The notes beneath the pieces were generated by a model that saw nothing but the letters and a program-made list of their open reading frames with translations, was not told where the DNA came from and did not search any database. Positions 42,669 to 51,387 of a DNA stretch of 64,000 bases are shown one piece after another (the stretch's first letter is position 1; each line of letters opens with the position of its first letter). The translations under genes and the position numbers were made by a program. The DNA is from Bacteroidota bacterium (GTDB lineage Bacteria; Bacteroidota; Bacteroidia; Bacteroidales; FEN-979): NCBI GenBank assembly GCA_026391355.1, contig JAPLDH010000046.1:1-64000 (forward strand), given 5' to 3'.

Positions 42669-43580
42669 TTATTGAATGAGTTTTGAGATCATCAACAGGG
42701 AAATAATAAATGCAACCAGTGCGATGGAACTCAGGGTAGCAATGAACTGAGGATTTTTCATCAGCTTTTTCCTTGCCCTGAAGGATTCCAGTATTCCGAT
42801 GATCGTCGCAAAAATGACCTGGATCAGCAGGTAAACAGCAATTCTGCCGGGAATCTCCCAACTAACCGGGATCAGGATATTTGCTATCAGGGTTCCGTAA
42901 AGAGCAAATTTCAATGCAGTGCCTGTTTGTATCAGTGCGAGATCAAACCCGCTGTGGTCAAGGACCATCACCTCGTGGATCATGGTAAGTTCGAGGTGGG
43001 TTTTGGGGTCGTCAACCGGCATCCGGCTGTTCTCGATCATTCCGATCTGGATAAGGATGTAAACAGCGATAATCCCGATTATGACAGAATCATAACCTGA
43101 CATTTGGAAATAGTTGAAAATCGAATGCATAGACAAATGACCTGTCAATAATGCAAGGGTTCCGAACAGAATAAAAAAAGCAGGTTCAGCCAATAAGGAA
43201 TATAACGCTTCACGGTTCGCACCCATCCCTTCAAAACTGCTGCCCGTATCCATGGCGCCAATGATGAAAAAGAATTTCCCCAATGCAAGTAAATAGGCCA
43301 GGAGAATAAAATCAGCAGTGAAGTCAAACAGGGATGGAAGTCCCGGGAATGGAAGAAGAAGTAAGGATACAAGAATTGTAGAAAGATAGATTACCGGGGC
43401 AATCCGGAAAATAAAACTCGTGGTTTTACTGATCACACTGCCTTTTCTGAATAGCAGGAGAATATTTTTCCATGGTTGCATCAGTCCGGGCCCTTTTCTG
43501 CCACTCAAAATGCTTTTAACCCTGACAATGATGCCCGGAAAAAACAAAGCAGTAAATATAGCCAGGATGAGTACAATCAT
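42669..43580 (-). CDS. HyfC/NuoH-like membrane subunit
   Basis: 303 residues, eight helices. LSGRKGPGLMQPWKNILLLFRKGS is the NuoH start motif, ENSRMPVDDPKTHLELTMIHEVMVLDHSGFDLAL the family signature loop near the quinone or hydrogenase contact. Overlaps the HyfB-like gene by 4 bp. Connects the peripheral arm to the membrane arm. Confidence 0.9.
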   Translation of the reverse strand: MIVLILAIFTALFFPGIIVRVKSILSGRKGPGLMQPWKNILLLFRKGSVISKTTSFIFRIAPVIYLSTILVSLLLLPFPGLPSLFDFTADFILLAYLLALGKFFFIIGAMDTGSSFEGMGANREALYSLLAEPAFFILFGTLALLTGHLSMHSIFNYFQMSGYDSVIIGIIAVYILIQIGMIENSRMPVDDPKTHLELTMIHEVMVLDHSGFDLALIQTGTALKFALYGTLIANILIPVSWEIPGRIAVYLLIQVIFATIIGILESFRARKKLMKNPQFIATLSSIALVAFIISLLMISKLIQ

Positions 43581-45559
43581 AGGATATGGAGGTATAGTAG
43601 CATGAATATCAGGATAATGAAGATAAATGCATAGAGTATATAATGTTGGATATTCCCTGTTTGCAATCTTGCCAGTTTTTTCAGTATCAGCATCATGAAG
43701 TCGATTAACCTGTTGAGTGTTGATCTGAAAGTATCTACAGGATGTGTTACGAATGAATGTGGAGTAGGGAAGATCTCCTCATCGCTGATGGGCTCGTACT
43801 CTTTGTTTGATTGCAGGATAGGTTCAGCGAGTTCAATGAAGGGTGTGGCGAAGGAAGTTCCTGTGTATTGTTGCCTGGCATTTCCGGCAGTGTATCCACA
43901 GCCCCAGGTTGGACCTGATGCTACAGTTCTACTCCGCATTATCCGGGAGCGTATAAAGTAAAGTATTACAATCAGTAAGATCAGAATGAATCCTACCAGG
44001 CTGATCATGGATAATGTCCGGGTCAGTGTCGTCAGCAAGGGAAAGGATTGGATCTGATACTGGGTAAAGATCATCTCTGCCATTGGTTTTAGAAACAGAT
44101 AAGGCAAAAGCCCGATGAGGATGATAAATCCTGCTATCACAAATTGAGGGAACAGCATGCCTGTGCTAACTTCCTGTACCTCGTGGTCAAATTCTTTTCT
44201 TGGACTTCCGAGAAAGACAATGCTGAAAGCTTTTGTAAAGCAAAAGATTGCCAATCCTCCGATCATGGTCAATGCAATGATCGCAAGGATCATTGTGATG
44301 GACTGATACACTGACCAGGAGGATAATCCATTGAATAAGCCAATGTATATCAGGATCTCGGAGACAAATCCATTCAGGGGCGGGAGGCCGCATATTGCCA
44401 GGGAGCCTAGCAGAAATAATGAACCGGTATAGGGCATTTTATGGATCACCCCACCCAACTGTTCGATATTTCTTGTGTGACAGGATTTATAAACCGAACC
44501 TGCGCTGAAGAATAAAAGTGATTTGAACAATGAATGATTCAGCACATGCAGCAATCCACCACAAATACCGAAGAATAAAAGTACAGGGTTATTGCTCCCC
44601 CAACCCATCAGTCCGATGCCAAGCCCGATACCGATAATGCCAATATTCTCAATGCTGTGGTAGGCTAAGAGTTTTTTCAGATCGTGTTGTACAATGGCCA
44701 TCATCACTCCTAAAACACCTGAAATGACGGAAATAATAAGGACGATCAGGCCAATAGTATATATATCATGCTGAAGGTACATTGAAACCCTCATGATCCC
44801 GTAGATACCCATTTTGATCATCACACCCGACATAAGTCCTGACACATGGGAAGGAGCAGCAGGGTGAGCTTCAGGAAGCCATGTATGAAAAGGGATAAAC
44901 CCTGCCTTGATGGCAAAACCGCTGAAGAATAACAGAAATAAGCCAATGTTGGTGTGTTGTGAGAAATAGATCTTTAGGGTATCAAAGCTCATTTTCCCTG
45001 TTTCTGCTTCGCAGATCAGAAAAGCGATAACAAGCATCACCAGGCCTATATGCATCTGGATCAGATAATTTACAGCAGTTTTGAGCGTTGCCCTTTTCTC
45101 TGCTTCAAACAAGATCAGCATAAATGAGGAAACAGCCATCAGCTCCCAGGAAATGAGGAACGAAATTCCCTCTCTCAGCAATAGTACACCAAGCATTGAG
45201 AAATGAAGCCATGTATAACTGAAATTGTGTAATGAAAGTTGTGCCGGACTTTTCTTTTCCAGGTAGGGTTCCAGATAGCCTCTGGAATATAGGATACCTG
45301 TGAGTGCAGTGAAATTGGTAACCAATATAAAAAAGCCGGTCAGCCAATCGATAGTGAGGGTCAGAGAACCCAGGAATCCTCCAAAAACGAAACTTTCAGG
45401 TTGCGTACCTGGGGTAATCATCACAGCAACTGCAGGGATAGAGGTGATTGTCACAACATAAAGTGAAACCCCCAGTGAGAAATAATACCGCAACCTGGAC
45501 GGTACTACCAGGATCAGAAAAGACAGAACTACAGCCGTAATAAGGTAAATGTTCTCCAA
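43577..45559 (-). CDS. HyfB-like antiporter subunit
   Basis: 660 residues, NuoL-type with 14 or more helices and a C-terminal extension: WLPEAHPAAPSHVSGLMSGVMIKMGIYG, KKLLAYHSIENIGIIGIGLGIGL and SLFKSLLFFSAGSVY. First gene of the six-gene module (B-C-E-F-G-I order, as in hyf operons) so its promoter must be in 45560-45640. The proton pump of the complex. Confidence 0.9.
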   Translation of the reverse strand: MENIYLITAVVLSFLILVVPSRLRYYFSLGVSLYVVTITSIPAVAVMITPGTQPESFVFGGFLGSLTLTIDWLTGFFILVTNFTALTGILYSRGYLEPYLEKKSPAQLSLHNFSYTWLHFSMLGVLLLREGISFLISWELMAVSSFMLILFEAEKRATLKTAVNYLIQMHIGLVMLVIAFLICEAETGKMSFDTLKIYFSQHTNIGLFLLFFSGFAIKAGFIPFHTWLPEAHPAAPSHVSGLMSGVMIKMGIYGIMRVSMYLQHDIYTIGLIVLIISVISGVLGVMMAIVQHDLKKLLAYHSIENIGIIGIGLGIGLMGWGSNNPVLLFFGICGGLLHVLNHSLFKSLLFFSAGSVYKSCHTRNIEQLGGVIHKMPYTGSLFLLGSLAICGLPPLNGFVSEILIYIGLFNGLSSWSVYQSITMILAIIALTMIGGLAIFCFTKAFSIVFLGSPRKEFDHEVQEVSTGMLFPQFVIAGFIILIGLLPYLFLKPMAEMIFTQYQIQSFPLLTTLTRTLSMISLVGFILILLIVILYFIRSRIMRSRTVASGPTWGCGYTAGNARQQYTGTSFATPFIELAEPILQSNKEYEPISDEEIFPTPHSFVTHPVDTFRSTLNRLIDFMMLILKKLARLQTGNIQHYILYAFIFIILIFMLLYLHIL

Positions 45560-45891
45560 AACGATCTATTTTCAACCAAAGGGTAAATCCTGATGCAAAG
45601 TAATAATAAAAGATCCTTCAATCCGGAAAAATCCAAAGGAATTTTACAACGGGAATAATTAAAAGCCTGAAGTTGCGCTGGCGCTACGAACTCCGCCGAA
45701 CGCAGAGACTACCAAGTTCTGTCGTATTTCTTTTTTTGGGTAATTCTACCCTATTCAGAAAAGCAGATTTACGCACCTTGTTTTCGTTGAAAACACTAAT
45801 AAGATAAGGTATTTCAAGTCTTGATCCCACCTTGCATCCATCGTACCTTAGCACCATGAAATTAATGTTAAACAATTAAAAAACAAAAGCC
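45560..45891. other. Intergenic between divergent operons
   Basis: 332 bases between the HyfB-like gene (minus) and a small secreted protein (plus). Contains no recognised gene. A sequence TACCCTTTG near 45580 on the minus strand resembles a -7 element with one extra base. For the plus side, TACCTTAG near 45846 is a weak match. Confidence 0.4.
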
Positions 45892-46317
45892 ATGAAAACA
45901 AAAAAACTAATGACCGTTCTCAGTCTTGCACTGATCTTCGCAATGGGTGCCTCCGCTTATGCCGGCAATGGTACTCCGGTAACAAAATCGGTTACCTATG
46001 TTGTAAATATTGATAAAAATGTCAAAGTAGCTGAAGCAACTTACATTATCACTGTTTACAATGACAAAAATCAGCCGGTTGCTCATCCTCAGGTATTCAA
46101 GGATAATATCTGGCAATATACTTTTACTGAAACAGGCAGTATTCCTGGAACTCTCAGATATGTAACGATGGTGAAAGATGACAACGGTGATGGTGGTGAA
46201 ACGTTAGTGTTTGATCCCGCTAAATTGTTAGGACCATTTAAGTCAGGTGCAACCTATAACTTCCCGCTTCTGAGTCCTCGTCACACTATTGGTACAGACC
46301 CGACTGGAGTCCAATAA
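45892..46317 (+). CDS. Small secreted protein, unknown
   Basis: 141 residues: signal peptide (LMTVLSLALIFAMGASAYAG) and a single compact beta-rich domain (KSVTYVVNIDKNVKVAEATYIITVY, FTETGSIPGTLRYVTMVKD, GATYNFPLL) with an acidic loop DDNGDGGE. No cysteines. No family recognised. Followed by a strong hairpin terminator, so monocistronic. Confidence 0.65.
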   Translation: MKTKKLMTVLSLALIFAMGASAYAGNGTPVTKSVTYVVNIDKNVKVAEATYIITVYNDKNQPVAHPQVFKDNIWQYTFTETGSIPGTLRYVTMVKDDNGDGGETLVFDPAKLLGPFKSGATYNFPLLSPRHTIGTDPTGVQ

Positions 46318-46345
46318 TAGTAACTTTTTTAAAGCCATAATGTAA

Positions 46346-46370
46346 GAAGCCGCCTCAAAAGGGCGGCTTC
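46346..46370. terminator. Bidirectional hairpin terminator
   Basis: Perfect 9-bp stem GAAGCCGCC/GGCGGCTTC with a 7-nt loop, between two convergent genes (ends 46317 and 46410). Confidence 0.8.
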
Positions 46371-46409
46371 TTGTTATGGTTAAATTAATACGATCAATTA
46401 CCCGGATCA

Positions 46410-49400
46410 TCATTGGATGATCACCTTCCTGATCAGTGTGTTACTGACTGATTTGATCTTCATATAATATTCGCCTTTTGCAATGGATCTGAGATCAAAT
46501 TCGTATGTGTCACTTCCTCTACATTCTTTTGAAAGAATTGTATTTCCGGAATTATCATAGATGGTGATATTGAGGATCTGATCTGCGCCCTTTTTGGTTT
46601 TCAGGAGGAATAAACCGGTATTTGGATTTGGAATCAGGCTGATATCATCGTTTGTGATCTCTGAAATTCCCACAAAGCCATCCTGCGTTACGGTCACAGT
46701 GTTTGGAGCAACACCGCTGACATTTACCGTAAGGGCAGCTACCCTGGGAGAGGTTGACAAATTCTGTGAATAATTTGCGGTCAGTGTACCATTTCCGGTT
46801 CCGGTTGGAGTTGGGATGCACCATGTCTGGTCGCTAACAACAGTCCAGTTGGAATTGGAAGTCACGCTAAAATTCGTTGAACCTGAAGTATAGGTAACAT
46901 TCTGGTTTGGAGGAGTTACGTTGAGGGTTGGTGCCTCGCCCGACTGGGTCACAGTCACGATACTGGGAGACAATCCTGCAACTGTTACTGTAAGGTTTGC
47001 AATCCGTGGGTTTACGGTCGTATTATCCGCATAATTGGCATAGATTGTTCCATTGCCGGAACCGGCGGATGTGGGCACGCACCAGGACTGGTCACTCACG
47101 ACCGTCCAACTGGAATTGGAGGTCACGGTAAAATTCGTCTGACCGGCCGGTGCAGGAACATCCTGGTTGCTTGGAACAATGTTCAATGTCGGTGCTGTGC
47201 CTGATTGGGTTACTGTAACAACTAACGGTGTTAATGTAGCTACAGTGACAGTGATATTGGCTACGCGGGTATTAACAGTAGTATTATCTGTATAATTGGC
47301 AGTGATGGTTCCGTTCCCGGTTCCTGATGGGGTAACCGTGCACCAACTCTGGTTGCTGACTGCTGTCCAATTGGTATTTGAGGTTACATTGAAAGTTGTT
47401 GATCCTGTAGGAGCGGGAACATTCTGATTCGAAGGTGTTACACCCAGTGTCGGGGCCCCCGCTGCTTGCGTAACGGTAACAATTACAGGGGTTAATCCAG
47501 TAACGGTAACAGTAACATTGGCAATCCGTGTTGTTATGTTGGGGTTGTCCGTATAATTGGCAGTGATGGTTCCGTTCCCTGTCCCGGATGGGGTAACCGT
47601 ACACCAGGTCTGATCGCTGACTACAGTCCAGTTTGTGTTTGAAGTTACAGTAAACGCAGTAGAACCGATCGTATTTGGAACATTCTGGTTAGGTGGCAAA
47701 ACACTCAGGGTAGGAAGTCCGGCAGCCTGTGTCACGGTTACTATGACCGGGGTCAACGTAGCTACTGTAACAGTGATATTTGCAACCCTGGAGTTTATTG
47801 TCGTATTTTGTGCGTAATTGGCAGTGATGGTTCCATTACCGGTTCCGGATGGTGTTACAGTACACCAGGTCTGATTACTTGTAACTGTCCAACTACTATT
47901 GGAAGTAACATTAAAAGTAGTCGATCCTGCTGTATTTGGTACATTCTGGTTCGATGGTAACACGTTGAGCGTTGGGGCAGTTGTTCCGGTAAGTTGAACA
48001 TCATCCACGCCCCAGTAATAACCATAGGTTCCCGTGTAATTCCAACGGATCTTTACCTGGCTTTGTCCGCCGAGTGCAGCGATTGTCTGGTTAAATGCAG
48101 TAGGGTTCGAAGTGGTAGTGGTAGTGAAGGTTTGAATGGTCGTCCAGGTAGATCCATTATTGATACTGTATGAAACGGTTCCTGATGACCCCGAATAAGC
48201 CTTGAAATAATGGTTGAATTGTAATGTCACCGATGAAGCAGATGAGCAATCGATGGTCGGCGAAACAAGGTCTGCATTTTGTGAATTGCCTGATCCGTAT
48301 GCATCACTATTCAGATATGCATAATTTCCATTGAGGTTCGGATTGGGAGATTGGCCTGTGATCACACCGAAAAGCCATATCTGTCCATTGCCCTGGTGGT
48401 CAACTTGTGTCCAGCAACCCGGTATGGTCGTTCCGGCGAAGCCTTCTGTAAATGGCAATGCTGAAACACTGCAAAGCGTAGTGAAAGTCAGGTCAGCGCC
48501 ATAATAGGTACCGGCACCATTGGTGGCATAAGCCCTGTGATGGTAAGTGGTGTTTGCTGTCAAACCGGTAAGGCTGCTGGTGAATGTTCCCGTCCCTGTG
48601 CCATCCGTCGTGTGACTACCTGAAACCGTAGGATTGGCAGTTGTGCTCCAGCAGGTACCCCTCGCAGTGACAGAAGAACCACCGTCAGTAGTTACATTAC
48701 CTCCTGCTGTGGCCGTAGTCTGGGTGATCGCAGTTGCGGCTGTTGTGGTGATAGCTGCGGCTCCCGGGATAAAAGAAAAATCAATTCCATTGCTGGTTCC
48801 GTCGCTGTTTGTGGCATCAATCCTGAAGTGATAAGTGGTTCCTGTTGTCAGACCACTTATTGCTGCAGTTTCCGGAACATTGCTTGTTCCTGATCCTGCA
48901 GAAAGTGTTGCAGTATTATTACCATAACTGACAGAAGTTCCCCATTCAAAATGATAGGTAGTGGCCAAACCGTTGGGATTGACTGTCCCGTTCAGGGTGG
49001 CTGTGGTCATGGTTATAGCGGTGGCAGCCTGTGTAGCAACCGAAGGTTGGTTGCTCCATTTGAAAGAAGCAATTTTTGTTGACCATGGCCATGTACCTCC
49101 ATAAGTTCCGATATATTCATTTGTTGTCCAGAAAGTAATATTATCGCTCGGATCAATGTTCGTAGAGGCATAATCCCCCCAACGGGTAGCTCCTGTCATT
49201 GCAACTGTACCTGTCTGGATAATACCTTCCGTTTGGGTCATCGTATTCAGGGCATCAGCTGCTTTTCTTCCCGTAAAATAGATGGAAGGGTACATTGTAC
49301 CACTTGAGACTGTATAAGCCAATCCGATATCCCCGTTAACGTTCATTGCGAGACTACCGAGCCATCTCCATTTGCCATCTGAAGGAGCATAGGTAGACTG

Positions 49401-50690
49401 TTGATAGACTGACCATACGCTCCCTGTTTTCCGGTATTCGTACCATCTTACTCCGGATACACTGTTTATACTAACACTATGGCAGGTTAAGAATGTTTCA
49501 TAGGAACTGAAATTCCTGTACTGATTTCGGAACATCAATCTGTCGCCAAGTCCATCCAGCTTGTTTGTTGTTCCTTGTTGAGGAACGACACCGGTGAAGG
49601 TTCCAAGCATGGTATAGGTTGTCACCGGAAGATTGGTCACATAAGTAAATGTAGAATTGGCAGGAGTTGTAAAATCAGCATGTAATGACCAGATCCGAAG
49701 CTCACTGGCTCCGGCGCCGGTATTATCATTGATATAGGTAAAATAATTTGGTGCATTAGTGGGGGCCCATACACCATCGCAATCAGAAGGTAGCATGGAA
49801 TAGCAATCAGCACCGGCGCCTGAACCTGATCCGCCCAGGGTTTCAGTTTTAAAGTAGATCATGGTTGCTGTTCCATCACCTGCCAGCATTTTGGTCCTGT
49901 TCATCACACATCCCCCTGCTCCTACGAAACTTCCTGAAGTATTGGTATTGAACCTGTTCACTGCCATATAATAACCATCCTGCCATACCCCGATCTTCGG
50001 ATAATCCGGCATGTAATCAAACGAGAAGGCATAACGGTACCAGGAGCCTGTTGGATCTCCTGTTGTTGAAATAGCAACCAGTTCATATTCCCCATATGGG
50101 GTTGAACCACAGTCAATGGCAAATTGGGCAACAAGCCAGCGATCAGCCTGTTCGTCATAGAGCACAACAGCATCGCCATCGTTATGGCCTGTCCATGGGC
50201 CGCTGAACCCATTCCACAATGTAGAAGTCGTTACAGGGCCGTAAAGCGATGTCCCGGTTTTACTAAAAACCTGGAACATGCAGTTTACAACCTGAACATA
50301 ATGGTTTGGACCAACATCTCCATTGGGATCAGGAGGTGTAACACGTCCTGAGTTTGCATTGTTGGAGATCCCGGGGAAATTCTGGATCGGATTTGTCACT
50401 GTCGGAGCCATGGATGGAGAGTTATTGTAGGCTGATTGCCAAGCCCCGTCAGGAGTGTTGGCGTAGTTTGCCGGGATATGCTTAAACTTGTTGGGCACCT
50501 CCCTTTCATCGTTTTCCCTTCTCCAATTGTCCCAGAAATGTTTCCTGGCTGGTTTCATATCCCTCAAAGGAATTGAAACATCAAAACGGAGTGCAGTTTG
50601 AACCACAGGTGCCTGTGAAAACAATTTTTGTGGCAGTATCAGTGTCAACACTCCAATAAGTAAACAATACAAGAATATCCTTTTTCTCAT
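46410..50690 (-). CDS. Giant T9SS surface protein with five BACON repeats
   Basis: 1426 residues. Signal peptide; a region around 80-560 with TPPDPNGDVGPNHYVQVVN and YDEQADRWLVAQFAI, as in secreted hemagglutinin-like proteins; FN3-like domains (TTATLNGTVNPNGLATTYHFEWG, ATAGGNVTTDGG); a MAM/jelly-roll-like domain (FTEGFAGTTIPGCWTQVDHQG); then five BACON repeats of about 86 residues (each with SNSSWTV, DQTWC, GTGNGTI, VTVTQ); C-terminal T9SS domain ending LIRKVIIQ. BACON modules bind glycans or mucin in other proteins. Likely an adhesin. Confidence 0.85.
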   Translation of the reverse strand: MRKRIFLYCLLIGVLTLILPQKLFSQAPVVQTALRFDVSIPLRDMKPARKHFWDNWRRENDEREVPNKFKHIPANYANTPDGAWQSAYNNSPSMAPTVTNPIQNFPGISNNANSGRVTPPDPNGDVGPNHYVQVVNCMFQVFSKTGTSLYGPVTTSTLWNGFSGPWTGHNDGDAVVLYDEQADRWLVAQFAIDCGSTPYGEYELVAISTTGDPTGSWYRYAFSFDYMPDYPKIGVWQDGYYMAVNRFNTNTSGSFVGAGGCVMNRTKMLAGDGTATMIYFKTETLGGSGSGAGADCYSMLPSDCDGVWAPTNAPNYFTYINDNTGAGASELRIWSLHADFTTPANSTFTYVTNLPVTTYTMLGTFTGVVPQQGTTNKLDGLGDRLMFRNQYRNFSSYETFLTCHSVSINSVSGVRWYEYRKTGSVWSVYQQSTYAPSDGKWRWLGSLAMNVNGDIGLAYTVSSGTMYPSIYFTGRKAADALNTMTQTEGIIQTGTVAMTGATRWGDYASTNIDPSDNITFWTTNEYIGTYGGTWPWSTKIASFKWSNQPSVATQAATAITMTTATLNGTVNPNGLATTYHFEWGTSVSYGNNTATLSAGSGTSNVPETAAISGLTTGTTYHFRIDATNSDGTSNGIDFSFIPGAAAITTTAATAITQTTATAGGNVTTDGGSSVTARGTCWSTTANPTVSGSHTTDGTGTGTFTSSLTGLTANTTYHHRAYATNGAGTYYGADLTFTTLCSVSALPFTEGFAGTTIPGCWTQVDHQGNGQIWLFGVITGQSPNPNLNGNYAYLNSDAYGSGNSQNADLVSPTIDCSSASSVTLQFNHYFKAYSGSSGTVSYSINNGSTWTTIQTFTTTTTSNPTAFNQTIAALGGQSQVKIRWNYTGTYGYYWGVDDVQLTGTTAPTLNVLPSNQNVPNTAGSTTFNVTSNSSWTVTSNQTWCTVTPSGTGNGTITANYAQNTTINSRVANITVTVATLTPVIVTVTQAAGLPTLSVLPPNQNVPNTIGSTAFTVTSNTNWTVVSDQTWCTVTPSGTGNGTITANYTDNPNITTRIANVTVTVTGLTPVIVTVTQAAGAPTLGVTPSNQNVPAPTGSTTFNVTSNTNWTAVSNQSWCTVTPSGTGNGTITANYTDNTTVNTRVANITVTVATLTPLVVTVTQSGTAPTLNIVPSNQDVPAPAGQTNFTVTSNSSWTVVSDQSWCVPTSAGSGNGTIYANYADNTTVNPRIANLTVTVAGLSPSIVTVTQSGEAPTLNVTPPNQNVTYTSGSTNFSVTSNSNWTVVSDQTWCIPTPTGTGNGTLTANYSQNLSTSPRVAALTVNVSGVAPNTVTVTQDGFVGISEITNDDISLIPNPNTGLFLLKTKKGADQILNITIYDNSGNTILSKECRGSDTYEFDLRSIAKGEYYMKIKSVSNTLIRKVIIQ
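46690..47980 (-). repeat. Five tandem BACON-coding repeats (about 258 bp each)
   Basis: Repeat starts lie near 47975, 47705, 47445, 47190 and 46925. Copies 2 and 3 share long stretches of nearly identical DNA (GGTTCCGTTCCC, GTATAATTGGCAGTGATGG), suggesting recent duplication or conversion; the copies nearest the C-terminus are more diverged. Confidence 0.8.
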
Positions 50691-50951
50691 AATATAAAGA
50701 TTAGGTGTGAAACATAATATGTTATAAAAATAAAAGAGGTCGCGTAGAAAAATGAATAAAACAGATAAAGTGAAGGAATTTGCCCATAGATGGCAGGAAT
50801 TTTAGATCGAAATTTTCTACCCGTCAAAGGTAAGAAGAAAAAAACTATATGCAAATAATATGAAACTAAAAAAACTGTGAAAACGAGCAGTAATTTTTTA
50901 ATCAGGATCAATTAAAATTAAGCTAACTTTACTTACTCAAACCATAAGGGA

Positions 50952-51362
50952 ATGATCAGGATTCTTGTTGCAGACGACTATGAGATCATCAGGTCGTGTA
51001 TCCGGCAAATTTTGTCGGACGAACCGGACATGATGGTAACCTATGAGGCTTCAAATGGCCAACAGGTATTGGATCATCTCAAACAGCATGAAGTTGATGT
51101 GGTTATCCTTGACTTCTATATGCCGGTATTAAACGGACTTGAAGCTCTTCTGGAAATCCGGAAATTATATCCGGCACTTCCTGTAATCATGCTTAGCGCT
51201 CTTTCGGATTCCTTATATGAGGCAAAAACCCTGAAATCCGGGGCATCAGGGTTTATCGACAAAGAAACTGTGCCGGAAGATCTTGTAAATGCAATTCGTA
51301 TGGTTCTTACAGGAACAATCTATGTTACGCCAAAACCGGATAAACCTTTACGACATCATTGA
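50952..51362 (+). CDS. Receiver-only response regulator (NarL-type without HTH)
   Basis: 136 residues: ILVADDYEIIRSCIRQIL, phospho-Asp in VVILDFYMPVLNGLEAL, VIMLSALSDSLYEAKTLKSGASGFIDKE with the conserved Lys. It resembles the receiver of NarL/LuxR regulators, but ends after YVTPKPDKPLRHH where the linker to the helix-turn-helix would begin. No kinase nearby. Divergent from the BACON adhesin. Either a stand-alone signalling domain or a truncation. Confidence 0.85.
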   Translation: MIRILVADDYEIIRSCIRQILSDEPDMMVTYEASNGQQVLDHLKQHEVDVVILDFYMPVLNGLEALLEIRKLYPALPVIMLSALSDSLYEAKTLKSGASGFIDKETVPEDLVNAIRMVLTGTIYVTPKPDKPLRHH

Positions 51363-51387
51363 ATAAAAAAACAATCCTGCCACCGGT

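Noticed and set aside
45684-45875. 63-codon minus-strand frame in the intergenic region
   Set aside because: No signal peptide, domain or partner; overlaps the likely promoter of the secreted-protein gene.
46690-47980. Regular repeats that might look like a CRISPR array
   Set aside because: Period of about 258 bp and one open frame through all copies; they encode BACON domains.
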